From: Dyella japonica DSM 16301
GTDB lineage: Bacteria > Pseudomonadota > Gammaproteobacteria > Xanthomonadales > Rhodanobacteraceae
Reading direction: 5' to 3'
Assembly (NCBI RefSeq): GCF_001010355.1
Contig: NZ_JPLA01000060.1
Span: forward strand, 1-63,940
Length of the DNA stretch: 63,940 bases
The notes beneath the pieces were generated by a model. That model saw only the letters and a program-made list of their open reading frames with translations. It was not told the DNA's origin and made no database searches. Within the stretch, counting starts at the first letter, position 1. Each line of letters opens with the position of its first letter. A program made the position numbers and the translations under genes. Of this stretch, positions 27,758 to 38,200 are shown one piece after another.

Positions 27758-28384
27758 CTAGACCAAGCCTGTGCTGCGGGCGTATTCGTAGAGGTCCTTA
27801 TCGTTGGCAATGCCGAGCTTGCGCATGGCGTCGCGCTTCTGCTGGCTGATGGTCCGCACGGACTTGCCCGTGCGTTGAGCAATTTCAGTCACGCTGATTC
27901 CCTGGACAAACAGGCGCACGACCTCCGCCTCGCGGGCCGAAAGCGCCCGCGATCCCTCCGCACTGTGTTCGAGCAGTTGCTTTTTGGTGAACTCGCTCAG
28001 GTACATGCGGCCGGCCACGACGGCATTGATGGCGATCATCAGCTCCTTGGTGAGCGACGTCTTGTCCACCACGGCGCGCACACCACACGCGAGCATGCCC
28101 TGCACAAGGGCAGGATTGTTGAGCATGCTGAGGACAATGACCGGTAGCGAAGGATAGGACTCGTGGAGCGCGGACAGCATGTCCAAGCCGTCCTCCCCTT
28201 CCGCCTCGCCGACCATCGAGAAGTCAGTGATGAGAAGATCGCACGGCCCGGAGGCGAGGATGCTGAAGAGTTCCTTGCCGCTCCTGGCTTCGCCTACGAT
28301 CTCAAACCGCGCGCTTTGCCCTGTAAGACCCAGGCGCAGACCCATCAAGATAACGGGATGATCATCGGCGATGACAATACGCAT
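27758..28384 (-). CDS. BvgA/EvgA-like (NarL-family) response regulator
   Basis: A 208-residue regulator. The receiver domain (about 1-120) has the acidic pair in IVIADDHP, the phospho-Asp in LLITDFSM, and Ser-Met in VIVLSML; the LuxR-type HTH is at about 140-200 (LSAREAEVVRLFVQGISVTE, GKSVRTISQQKRDAMRKLGI). This is the BvgA/EvgA/RcsB-like class that works with SBP-domain hybrid kinases. The start at 28384 (MRIVIADDHPV) is the normal one. It is next to the fimbrial operon and the large hybrid kinase gene. The phosphate would come from the Hpt domain of that kinase. Control of fimbriae is inferred from context and the shared operator. Confidence 0.85.
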   Translation of the reverse strand: MRIVIADDHPVILMGLRLGLTGQSARFEIVGEARSGKELFSILASGPCDLLITDFSMVGEAEGEDGLDMLSALHESYPSLPVIVLSMLNNPALVQGMLACGVRAVVDKTSLTKELMIAINAVVAGRMYLSEFTKKQLLEHSAEGSRALSAREAEVVRLFVQGISVTEIAQRTGKSVRTISQQKRDAMRKLGIANDKDLYEYARSTGLV

Positions 28385-28572
28385 AAGCTGCCCCAGTATG
28401 ACGCCGGCCGTCGCTGTGGAGATGCGCGCCGTGGCGTGAAAGATTCGTGATCGTCCGTGACCACGGGATTGTTGTTCAATGGCTCGGTCGGCCAGCAGAA
28501 GATCGCGAAGGCCGCCGACTTGGGTCGACGTTATCCTCGCGCGTTCGCAGAGCAACGCTTCGCCCGCCGCGC

Positions 28573-29466
28573 CTAGGGATCACCGATGAGTCGCTGAAGC
28601 ACCGGCCGCTCCAGCGATCCTGACGACTGCGGGAATTCCCGACGATAGATTCGTCGCGCCGTCGCGGCGTCGCCGGCCACGTATTGGAGATAGCTGCCGG
28701 CAAACAAGGCCGCCTGCGTTCGCGCATCGCGGCGCTGGGGTGACCCGGCGAGGGTGGCCGCCTCTGCGGCGGAGAACACCGCTTCGACGCTACCTTGCCC
28801 CGCATAAAGATTGAGCACGGACTGCTGGAAGCTGTCGGCGGCGCGGAGCCCAACCGTGGCGCGCGCCAACTGTTCGCGGAGGCCATGGGCATCGCCTCGA
28901 TAACTCCGCATAGTGATCCACAGCTGCCAAAGTTGTGCGTATCCGGCAATGCGGGGGTCCGTACTACCGCTCAGCGCCGCGAATGCTCGTCGAGCCTCGT
29001 CGAGGCGATCGAGTGATACAAGATTGATCGCGGAAAGTATCGCTGCCCCGGCTTCCCAAGGCGCTCCTGCCAGGAGCTCATGGCGGTTCCGGGCTTCCGC
29101 GGGCTGATCGGCGGCATCATCCACGAGTGCCTGCTCCTGCGACAGGCGCAACTCCTGCGTGGTGATGCCATATGCGCGATCCACATCAGCGCAACCGGAG
29201 ACGATGCCGCTGGCCGGATGGACGGCAACCTCATGGCACGCAGAATCGCGGCGCGCTGTAACGTCGAGGCTCGCCCCATGTATTTCCATGTGCGAACCGA
29301 TCAGTTCGCCGGCCATGGCCTGGTGTCTACCGTCGAGGCAGCCCGTGAACGCCACGACGGCGAGGGCTACCGCCATCGCGCTATGCGATAGGCTTCTGGT
29401 CGCTGGACGGCCTATGTGGCGAGAGGCCGAGATGGCTACATGGAGCAGCTGGACATGCATGGTCAT
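28573..29466 (-). CDS. Uncharacterised exported protein between BvgA- and BvgS-like genes
   Basis: A 297-residue protein with a hydrophobic segment at about 27-43 (MAVALAVVAFTGCLDGR) that looks like a lipoprotein or signal region (the TGC may be a lipobox). The rest is helical with Ala- and Arg-rich helices, a TPR-like pattern (AAILSAINLVSLDRLDEARR, then LYAGQGSVEAVFSAAEAATL). I recognise no family. It is on the same strand as the regulator, 188 bp upstream of it, and divergent from the kinase gene. It may be an accessory or sensor-modifying protein of the phosphorelay. Confidence 0.6.
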   Translation of the reverse strand: MTMHVQLLHVAISASRHIGRPATRSLSHSAMAVALAVVAFTGCLDGRHQAMAGELIGSHMEIHGASLDVTARRDSACHEVAVHPASGIVSGCADVDRAYGITTQELRLSQEQALVDDAADQPAEARNRHELLAGAPWEAGAAILSAINLVSLDRLDEARRAFAALSGSTDPRIAGYAQLWQLWITMRSYRGDAHGLREQLARATVGLRAADSFQQSVLNLYAGQGSVEAVFSAAEAATLAGSPQRRDARTQAALFAGSYLQYVAGDAATARRIYRREFPQSSGSLERPVLQRLIGDP

Positions 29467-29727
29467 TGCACAAGAGCGGACTGAGCGGTCGAACAGGAAG
29501 GGGCCGCCACGGCGAACGCCTGACTGGGCTGTGCCTGCCCAACCGCCATATCCTGGTTCGGCAGGCCCACTTGCCCTATCTCGAGGCCACGCCTTTTTTC
29601 ATCGCTCTTGCAATAGGAATCGCCCGCCTTATTGAACGGGCGTTCGAAGACTGATGCGTTGCGGATGAATGAAGCAACCGCCTTCACTGCATGTGCTTAG
29701 TTTTTCCCATGCCGCTACCCGAAAGAA

Positions 29728-29741
29728 TCGGATGAATCCTA
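29728..29741. promoter_or_regulatory. Candidate operator, copy B
   Basis: TCGGA-TGAA-TCCTA, one mismatch from the palindrome TCGGA-N4-TCCGA. It lies in the 545-bp region between the divergent unknown gene and the kinase gene, exactly 40 bp (about four helical turns) before copy C. Confidence 0.5.
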
Positions 29742-29767
29742 GGCGGGCCCGTCGGGATGGCGGCGGA

Positions 29768-29781
29768 TCGGACGAATCCTA
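29768..29781. promoter_or_regulatory. Candidate operator, copy C
   Basis: TCGGA-CGAA-TCCTA, the second tandem copy. The extended identity with copy B is ATCGGA-n-GAATCCTA. Tandem sites in phase on the helix are common for response regulators of the BvgA/EvgA type. No other gene or RNA is seen in 29467-30011. Confidence 0.5.
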
Positions 29782-30011
29782 AACCCTGTATCGCCCGCCA
29801 ACCGCGAATGGATAATCTTTCGCGATTCGAGCGATCGGGGCCGGCAGAGCGCACAGGGTCGGATACAGACTTTCGTCCCACCGTAGGTGCCTTTCGCAAT
29901 GGGCGAGGCGATGCCCCGCAGATTCGCTTCAACACCCCTTATTCACAAGACTGGCCGCTCAATGAACCTGATGGCAGAGGTGGGCTTTGGCCTTATCTCG
30001 AGGACACACGC

Positions 30012-33000
30012 ATGAGCCATGCATACACGTCTGCATTGCGTGGCCAGACTCGGCGCGCAAATGCCAGTCGCTCCTGCCAAAGCGTGGCGCGGCTGCTGCA
30101 GAGACTGCTCTTTCTAGCCCTGGCGATGCTTGTAGGGACATCGGCACTGCTGAGCCCGGCGGCAGTGGCAGCATCGACTGCGCCATTCAGTGCCCAAGAA
30201 CAGGCATGGATTCGCGCACACAACGTGGTGCAGGTTGGCATTTACGCTGGCGACCACATGCCCATCGAGGGATGGATTGGCGGCGAGCCCCAAGGCATCG
30301 GCGTTGACTACGCCAGGCTGCTGGCTAGCTACGCCGGACTGCGGCTCGAGTTTCACCCGTTTACCGACTGGTCCACGGCACTGGGCGATGGCACGCCAAC
30401 TTCGACGTTCGATCTTTATGTCGGCCAAGGGCTTTGGGATGAGCTGGCGCCGCGCTTCTACTTTTTGAAGCCCCATATCACGGACACCGGCATTCTGGTT
30501 GTTCGGCAAGGCGAGCAGACTCTGCGCAGGGATAGCGCGCTGGAGGGTCGACGCATCGCCGTCGAGCGCCCCCTGCGGTTCGCCAATGTCGCTATCCACA
30601 AGTCCTATCCGAAGGCGGCCCTGGTATTCGCCAACGACGGATCCGAGGCGCTGGACATGGTGGCTCGCGGCGACGCCGATGCCTACATAGGCACCGGCGA
30701 TCTGCGCACCCGCGCCCTGCTGCAACGCAGGCCGCGTGACGATCTTCAGGTGCTCGGACAGGCCATCCTTCCCACGTCCGGCGTCGCCGTCGCCATTCCA
30801 CGAGATCGGGAGGTGCTTGCCCAGGTCCTCAGGAAGGCGGAAACGAACATCACGTCCGACGACCTGGCACAGCTGCATAAGCGCTGGGGCATGGACGCCA
30901 CCGTCGACGTGCTTCCACCGCCCTTGAGTTCGTTGACGAAGGAACAGAACCAATGGCTACGCCAGCTGCCCGAGCTTCGCGTCGTCTACGAGACAGATCG
31001 CTATCCGTACAGCTTTGTCGACGACAAGGGAACCTTCGCCGGCATATCGGCCGACTACTTGCGGCTGGTTGCCGATAGTCTTGGACTGAAGTTCAAGCTT
31101 GTGCCCGCCGACGACTGGACCACGGTCAAGGCATTGGTCGCCAATCATCAAGTGGACATCATTGCCGCCGGCAGCGCGAATGATTTTCCTCGCGACGCCA
31201 TGCTGTTCAGCCAACCCTATGAGACCTTCCCCGGGGTGATCGTCACACGCGTTGGCGGCCTGCCGATTACCGGCCCAGCCGACCTCTCCCAACGCGTGGT
31301 GGCCATACGCGAAGAGCAAAGCATGCTCTCGAGGGCGAGGGTGATATTGGGCGGGAGCACGCTTGTTCCTGTGGGAAGCAACGAAGCAGGGCTCGCCCTG
31401 GTGGCGAGCGGAAAGGCGGATGCCTATATCGGCACCCTGCCGGCCATCGATTCGCTGATTCGAAACCGCTACCCCGCGGAACTTCGCGTCGTCGGACCGG
31501 CCGATATCAATCTTGACCTTGCGATCGGCATGCTCCCGTCCAACGCGGCGCTGCTTCCGTACGTCAACCGTGAGTTGGCCATCCTCAGCTCTGCCCAGCG
31601 CCAGGCCATCCGTTCCCGTTGGCTGACGACCGACTATTACTACGGCGTGCCGTGGGCATGGGTCATCGCGGGGCTTGGTTCGGCGTGCCTGCTGTTCGGC
31701 ATTGGTGCTTTTGCCTATGTGCGACTGCGTCGTGCATCGCGAGCGCAAGCGCTGGCGGAGAAGAAGTTAGGCGATGAGCTGAGCTTCCAGCAGGCCTTGC
31801 TTGAGACATTGCCCTATCCGGTCTTCGTCAAGGACGCTGAAGGCAGGTATCTGGCGGTCAATGCCGCCTACGAGAAGCTGCTGGGGGTCTTACGCGAGGA
31901 CATTCTCGGCAAGACGCTGGCGCAAACAAAGCACCTCACGCAGCCCAATCCGCTGGACCTCCATGATGCCGATCTGCGGGTCATGGCGATGGGCAAGAGT
32001 GAGCGCAGCGAAATCCTTCTTCCGCCTCTGGCGCCGGATGAATCCATTCGCAGCACCATCTCGTGGCGCCGTCCGTTTGTCAGCGAGACGTCGCACGAGA
32101 GCCGCATGCTCGGCACCATCGTCGATGTCAGCGACATACGTAGTGCAGAAGCGCGCGCCAGGGCATCGGAACAGCGGTTGTCCGATATCACACAAGCGAT
32201 GCCTGCCGTCGTCTTCCAGATTCAGGTCACCTCGCCCACCAGCCGTCACTTCACCTATATCGGCGGCGATTCGAAGTCTCTGCTCGATATGGCACCCGAG
32301 GAGATCATCGGCAACGAGCCCGAACTTGCCAGCCGGCTGCATCCGCACGATCTCCCGATGCTGTTCGATCGTGTCAACGCAGCGGCCATCGCGCTCGAAC
32401 CCATGCCGCCGGTGGACTTTCGCATCCTGGTCCGGGGCGAGTGGAAGTGGTTGCGCACCGAGGGCGGGCATTCAAGGCGGCTGCCCGACGGCACCGCGGA
32501 ATGGAGCGGCTATTGGATCGACACAACCGCCGCGCATCGACAGGCCGATGAGTTGATCCACGCGAAGGCTCAGGCCGAGAGCGCGGTGCTGGCGAAAGGC
32601 GCCTTTCTCGCATCCATGAGCCACGAAATCCGCACGCCGATGGCTGGCGTGCTCGGCCTGATAGAACTGATGGCCCGCACGAAACTCGATGCCGAGCAGG
32701 CCAACATGTTGGGCATGGCCCAGGATTCCGCCAGGCTGCTGCTGCAGATTCTTGACGACATCCTCGATTACTCTCGCATCGAAGCCGATCGCATCGAACT
32801 GGAGTCAGCGCCATTTGACATGCACCAGCTGATCGACAGCCTTGTTGGCGTGTGCTCGGCAGGAGCCGGGAAGAAGCACCTTCGGCTATACGCCGTCCAC
32901 GATGCGCGCCTGGGCAGACTGTACAAAGGCGACGCGCTGCGCATGCGCCAGATCATCGCCAATCTATTAAGCAACGCACTCAAGTTTACCGAAGAGGGCA

Positions 33001-34391
33001 GCATTGTCTTTCGCGCGCAATGCCTGGTCGATTCGGATGGCCGGCATCGGCTGAAGTTCACCATCTCCGATACGGGCATCGGCATACCCGCCGCCAGTCT
33101 TGCGCGACTGTTCCAGCCCTTTATCCAGGCGGAGCAGTCGACGACTCGTCGGTTTGGCGGCACCGGCCTGGGCTTGTCGATCAGCCGGCGTCTAGCGGAG
33201 ATGATGGGTGGCAAGCTTTGCCTGCACAGCATTGTGGGTCGTGGGACAGAAGCTGTCTTCGAAGTAGCCATGGACGTCGTTGAAGATTGGGAGCCGCCCT
33301 TGGGCCTGGCGGGGCGTACCGCGGCGCTGATCACGTCCGACCCCATGCTCCAGGAAGAGCTTGGCAACGCACTGTCGGCGTTTGGTTTCCACTGGAGCGT
33401 TCGGGAACCGTCCGCGAAATTTGACGACGATGAAGACGGTCCCGAACTCGTGTTCATGGACGCGCCGCTGGCTGCGAGCACGAACATTCCAGCCTCGTCG
33501 CGCATCGTGATGCTTGGGCGTCCTCATGACATGCAGGGTACGGAGGCTTCCATACTGAAGCTCGACCCCATCCTGTGGGCGCCGTTGCGTGACCTATGCC
33601 TTCAAGAGCTGGGTTTGATCGAGACGGCTGCCGAGCCCATCGCATCCGCTGCTGCAGGACATCCGGATATACACGTGCTGGTGGCGGAGGACCATTCGAT
33701 CAACCAGGCGCTCATCAGTCGGCAGCTTGAGGCATTGGGCTATCGACACACCGTGGTCGGCGATGGCGCGGAGGCGCTGGCCGTGCTGGAAAGCGCGCAC
33801 TATGACCTGCTGCTGGCCGATTGCCACATGCCGAGGATCGACGGTTTTGAAATGACGCGCCGCATTCGCCAGTCGGAACGCGCCGGCCAACATCTGCCCA
33901 TCGTCGCACTTTCGGCGAGCGCTCTTCCGGAGCAGATTCAGGCCTGCCTGGATGCCGGCATGGACGATTTTCTGGCCAAGCCAGTCACGCTCCGCGATCT
34001 GGATGCAAAGATATCTTCGCTTACCCGATCGGGCGGCGATCAACCAGCGTCGACGATCATGGATGAAGTCGATGCGCAGGCAGCGCACCTGATCAGCTTT
34101 TACAAAGACCCCGTGCAACTCAAGGCGGTGCTGGATGAGCTGCTTTCCGTTTGCCGCAAGGACTCCGCCGAACTGAAGCACTTGATGTCTGGCGATGACG
34201 ATGCGGCAAAGCGGCGCCTTCTTCACCATATCGAGGGCTCCTTGGGCGTTATTGGACTTGAGGACATGGCTTCGCAGCCGGCGTCCGATGCCAGCTTGCA
34301 GGAACGCGAGGCCTTCATCGCCAAACGCATCGAGCAGCTCGAGTTACTCATCCACAGGCTGAAAGCCGATCTGTCATCGGTAGCCCCGTAG
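30012..34391 (+). CDS. BvgS/EvgS-like hybrid sensor histidine kinase
   Basis: A 1459-residue hybrid kinase. There is a signal/membrane segment (about 30-55), two periplasmic SBP_bac_3 domains (about 60-285 and 300-535), a second membrane helix (about 545-567), a PAS domain (about 595-700), a PAS_3 domain (about 720-840), HisKA with phospho-His about 871 (SMSHEIRTPMAGV), HATPase (NLLSNALKFTEEG, DTGIGIP, GGTGLGLS), a receiver (about 1222-1340; phospho-Asp about 1269 in LLADCHMPRIDG), and an Hpt domain with His about 1404 (LLHHIEGSLG). This is the full BvgS order. The start at 30012 (MSHAYTSALRG) is chosen to remove an Arg-rich extension. Classical BvgS has one PAS; this has two. The signal is unknown. 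Confidence 0.93.
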   Translation: MSHAYTSALRGQTRRANASRSCQSVARLLQRLLFLALAMLVGTSALLSPAAVAASTAPFSAQEQAWIRAHNVVQVGIYAGDHMPIEGWIGGEPQGIGVDYARLLASYAGLRLEFHPFTDWSTALGDGTPTSTFDLYVGQGLWDELAPRFYFLKPHITDTGILVVRQGEQTLRRDSALEGRRIAVERPLRFANVAIHKSYPKAALVFANDGSEALDMVARGDADAYIGTGDLRTRALLQRRPRDDLQVLGQAILPTSGVAVAIPRDREVLAQVLRKAETNITSDDLAQLHKRWGMDATVDVLPPPLSSLTKEQNQWLRQLPELRVVYETDRYPYSFVDDKGTFAGISADYLRLVADSLGLKFKLVPADDWTTVKALVANHQVDIIAAGSANDFPRDAMLFSQPYETFPGVIVTRVGGLPITGPADLSQRVVAIREEQSMLSRARVILGGSTLVPVGSNEAGLALVASGKADAYIGTLPAIDSLIRNRYPAELRVVGPADINLDLAIGMLPSNAALLPYVNRELAILSSAQRQAIRSRWLTTDYYYGVPWAWVIAGLGSACLLFGIGAFAYVRLRRASRAQALAEKKLGDELSFQQALLETLPYPVFVKDAEGRYLAVNAAYEKLLGVLREDILGKTLAQTKHLTQPNPLDLHDADLRVMAMGKSERSEILLPPLAPDESIRSTISWRRPFVSETSHESRMLGTIVDVSDIRSAEARARASEQRLSDITQAMPAVVFQIQVTSPTSRHFTYIGGDSKSLLDMAPEEIIGNEPELASRLHPHDLPMLFDRVNAAAIALEPMPPVDFRILVRGEWKWLRTEGGHSRRLPDGTAEWSGYWIDTTAAHRQADELIHAKAQAESAVLAKGAFLASMSHEIRTPMAGVLGLIELMARTKLDAEQANMLGMAQDSARLLLQILDDILDYSRIEADRIELESAPFDMHQLIDSLVGVCSAGAGKKHLRLYAVHDARLGRLYKGDALRMRQIIANLLSNALKFTEEGSIVFRAQCLVDSDGRHRLKFTISDTGIGIPAASLARLFQPFIQAEQSTTRRFGGTGLGLSISRRLAEMMGGKLCLHSIVGRGTEAVFEVAMDVVEDWEPPLGLAGRTAALITSDPMLQEELGNALSAFGFHWSVREPSAKFDDDEDGPELVFMDAPLAASTNIPASSRIVMLGRPHDMQGTEASILKLDPILWAPLRDLCLQELGLIETAAEPIASAAAGHPDIHVLVAEDHSINQALISRQLEALGYRHTVVGDGAEALAVLESAHYDLLLADCHMPRIDGFEMTRRIRQSERAGQHLPIVALSASALPEQIQACLDAGMDDFLAKPVTLRDLDAKISSLTRSGGDQPASTIMDEVDAQAAHLISFYKDPVQLKAVLDELLSVCRKDSAELKHLMSGDDDAAKRRLLHHIEGSLGVIGLEDMASQPASDASLQEREAFIAKRIEQLELLIHRLKADLSSVAP

Positions 34392-34397
34392 CCACCC

Positions 34398-34411
34398 TCG
34401 GAATGATCCGA
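34398..34411. promoter_or_regulatory. Candidate operator, copy D
   Basis: TCGGA-ATGA-TCCGA, a perfect 5-4-5 inverted repeat 60-73 bp upstream of the small exported gene at 34471. It matches the copies before the pilin and kinase genes. Confidence 0.5.
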
Positions 34412-34470
34412 TGTCTAAGCGTGGTTTGAATTTCTAGCATCTCCTGGCGATCAACCGCATGGAGAGCTCA

Positions 34471-34845
34471 ATGAAGACGATGTTCGTACTCGCTGCCAGC
34501 ATGGCGTTTGCAACGGCCAGTTGGGCACAGGCCAATCCGAAGGATGGCGATCATTCGCAGGCACTGGCCGGACCGTGCAGCGGCGCCGCCGAGCACTCGC
34601 AACGCCAGAACGACGATGCGCAGCGTGACGGCGCGGCAGTCATCCCTTGCAGTGCCGATGCCGGGGAAACCAGCACCGGCTCGCTGACCGCCGTCAGGGT
34701 CGGTGCGGGAGTGGCGGCCGCCGCGGTCGTCGCCGCAGCCATCAGCGGTGGCGACGATAGCCACGGAAAGCAAGACACGCCGCCGGGTACGGGCGGAACG
34801 ACCGGCACCACGGGAACGACTGGAACGTCTGGCGCTGCCCACTGA
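34471..34845 (+). CDS. Small exported protein with Gly/Thr-rich tail
   Basis: A 124-residue protein with a signal peptide (MKTMFVLAASMAFATASWA). The mature part has a cysteine at about 35 and another at about 59, then a hydrophobic Ala/Val segment (about 75-95) and a Gly/Thr repeat tail (GTTGTTGTTGTSG). The ribosome site GGAG stands six bases before the ATG at 34471. It has no recognised family. It follows the hybrid kinase with an operator copy D in front, so it may be an adhesion-related or surface-anchored member of the same regulon. Confidence 0.65.
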   Translation: MKTMFVLAASMAFATASWAQANPKDGDHSQALAGPCSGAAEHSQRQNDDAQRDGAAVIPCSADAGETSTGSLTAVRVGAGVAAAAVVAAAISGGDDSHGKQDTPPGTGGTTGTTGTTGTSGAAH

Positions 34846-35289
34846 TTTAGCTTGTCACGCTCGAACGCCTGCAAGACATTGCGCCTCCCATAGCCGCTGA
34901 CCTCAAGGTTCGACGCCGCCTTAACTTCCCTTACCGTAGGCTCTTGCGCCGGGGTGTTCGCGGGGGCGCTGCACGCATTGGGTCCCGCTGGGGTACGCAG
35001 CCGACAACGGCTGTCGCGAAGTGGATTCGTTTGGAGTGACCGGTTTTGTCTTGCTGACTTGGGCGGCAGGGTTTCCTGTTGCGCAAATCTGGGTCTGCCG
35101 GGATGCCGGTCCATGCCATCTGGCGCGGGAGATTGGGCAGGGAACACTGGGGAAGCCATCGACGAACGGTTTGGCAGACATGACCTGATGCGCGTCCCGC
35201 GGGGCGTGCGTGCGGGATGTTTGCGGTGCGCTCCGATGCCTGAGAGATCTGCCGTTCCGATGTGAGTCTTTCACGACGGAGGGACGGTC
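34846..35289. other. Non-coding gap of about 440 bp before giant gene pair
   Basis: No convincing gene, terminator with U-run, or tRNA is visible in this stretch. The frames on both strands are Pro/Arg-rich shadows. The promoter of the giant operon must lie here; the last bases hold a strong ribosome site (GGAGGGA) before the start at 35290. Confidence 0.5.
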
Positions 35290-38200
35290 ATGCCCAGCAA
35301 GACGCGACGCGGCGCCACCATCCAGCGCGACCTGGCCGAATTGGCCAACGATCCGCGATTTGTCGCAGGCTTTGATCGCGCGCAGCTGACGCGCATCGAA
35401 CCCGTTGTGGGCGGTATCGCCGCCGTGGTGGATCTCGGCCAATCGGTGATCCGCTCCGATGATTTCCTGTCGATCAATTTCTCGTTGATCAACCTGGATG
35501 TGGTTGCGCCCGATGGACACGGTCCGGCCACGCTCAAGGCGAAACAGGGCAAGACTGGCTATATCGTGCTGCGCTTCGCGCCGCAGTCGATCTCCGAAGA
35601 GGTGTATTACCAGGCGCCCACCACCGGCATCAAGGACAAGGACCCGCAGTGCCCACCGACCTCGCCTCCGGCGAACACGGCCGGCGAGCCGCCGCGTTAC
35701 CCGCCCATTCCTTCGCGCATCGCGAACGGCAGCCGCGCGGTGTTTCGTTACGACGCCAAACTGCTGGCCGATGCCGGCATGCCATCGGTGCCTTACACCT
35801 TGCAAGGCATACTCGACGCTTGCCTGCATCTACCCCTGAGCATCACCGCGAATGCGGCCCGTGCTCCCGTGCGGCGCATCGTGGTCGGTCCACTCACCGG
35901 CGTGCTGCAGAAACGACAACGTGCCGCCTTCGCCGCGCTCACACCGGGTCAACGCGCGCGCACGCTCGTCACGACGCTGCGTAATCTGCGCGTTGCGCAA
36001 AACAGCGGCGCGGAAGGCCTGCATCTGCTGCTGCGCCGCGCCGAACTGCGGGCCGATCAGCTCGCCATGCCCGCAGAACAAGCGGGCCCGGAAGTACTCG
36101 AACCAGGCAGGCCGGTGCCCGGCACCATTCGTCCCGCCACACATCAATCACTGCACAGCGCGTCGGCCATGGCGCTGTATGGCGTGGTCGGATCGGCGGG
36201 CCTGGAAATCACCAAAGTGCCGCCGTCCTGGTATTTGCGTCCGCCCATCCCCACCCTGCCCAGCGCCACGCAAACATCGCTGGAGCTGCCGTACCGGTTG
36301 ATACTTTCACCCAACGAAACTGGTCGCTTCGTACATACGAGCGTCTCGCAGACCTTTACGCCGACAGGCTGCACGCCGCTCTGGCATACGCGGCTGGGCT
36401 ACCTGGACAGCAAGACCGGTGTCGTCCAGGAAGGCCCGAACAGTGGCACGCAAGTGCGCGCTGTATGGGCACGCTTCGGGCCGCAATCGGTGCCGGCCAC
36501 CTTTGATCCCGGTATTCCCAAGCTCGCCACCACGCCAGCACCGAATACCGTCCCGTTCCGCATGACGCTGGACGACCGCGATCGTTTCAACATCGTGCAC
36601 GAGTCGAGCAACTTCCGTATTCCCGACGGCAACCAGGAACCCATCGAATGCAACCGGCTGATGTTGTCCGCACTCGGCGGCTGGCTGGATGCACGCGGCG
36701 CGTGGAAAGTGCCGGCCGGACTGTCGGTGGAAGAATGGGTGCATCAGGCCACGCAAGCGCGCGACCACTACGTGAAGGTGGTCTACAAGGGTTATCTGTG
36801 CCCCTTTGGCCATCAGGTCTCGCTGGTGAAGGTGAGCGAGCGCAAGTTCCATCACGACAGGCCCGGCAACCCGGCTTATCTGCGCCAGCGAACCTTCATC
36901 ATTGTCCGCGAACCCGTGCACAGCTATCCCACGATGACGGTTCCATCGAGCGACGCCATCGCCGGCGACGCGGACTCCGGCTATACGCGCTACTTCCATC
37001 GCCAGTTTCCATTCAGCCAGATCCGCTGCCTCACGCACGTCACGCCCGATCTGCAGGATCCGACCGGCAAGCAGGTGGACGGCAAAGGCATGCAGATGTT
37101 CTGGCCTTGCGTCGATGCGGGCACGCCGTTCCCGTTTCGCTACGTGGGTACCGACCTGGATGGCAGGGACGTCGCGTTCGAGTTGCCAGGCATCTTCATC
37201 GACAACGCACTGGCCAATCCCTCGCCCTACGGCGATCGCAGCGACGCAGAAGCAAACTACGAAAAGGTCCAGAACGACTGGTACACCGACGCCAATAAGC
37301 CATGGCGCAAGGCGAGCACGCGCCGGCAACGTGTCTGCATGGCACCCAGCCAGAAGCCCGGCGACACAACCTGCGAACTGGACGAGATCGAGTTCGGCAT
37401 GGAAGTGCGCCAGCTGCGCCACGATCCGGCGACGCGCAGCGGGCCGCTGACGTATCCCTCGATCCGGCAGGCCAGCGCCTTCATTCCATCGCTGACCTAC
37501 CTCACCGGCGGCAAGACCGGCAGCGAGCTGAAGTGGAACAAACAGTACGCCGCACGTGCAAAGGATTTCGACAAGGGCGAAGTGTTTGCCGATATCGCCT
37601 CAGGCCCGGATTTGGACTTCACCAGCAAGGGCGATCGTTCCGGCGGTTTCGTGCAACCCAACCTGCGCCCGTCCGGCATTTCACGCCTGGCCGGTCCCAT
37701 CACCGGCGATGTCGCCGGATTCAACAGCGGCGCCTTCGACGGCTCGCAAGCCTTCAGCGCGATCGTCAACCCCGTGCTGTTCGGCTGCATTCCGCTGGGC
37801 GAGTTGCTCAACCTGGTGAACATCGATACGGATGGCATCGACAGGCTGCCGAAGTTCGTCTCCGAAGCGGCTGACGCGCTGCAAGACTTCATCGGTGCCC
37901 TGGGCAACACCAACGACCTGCTCGGTCAACTTGAATCGATGGCCGCAAAGGCTGCGCAGTCGGCGCTGGAACAGGCGATCAATCTGGCCTTCGAGCAGAT
38001 CAAGCCGCAGATCCAGGCGCTCGATGCCACCACCGCCGCGCTCGCCAGCAAGCTCGACCAGGCCGTGGACGTGGGCAAGGACCTGATCGATGCGATCAAG
38101 GCGGCCGATGCGTTCAAGCCACCAGCGAGCGGACTCACCACCGCGCTGAACAACATGCAGGGCGAGCTGGGCACTTTGCTGGCGGCCGTGAACCTGCGCA

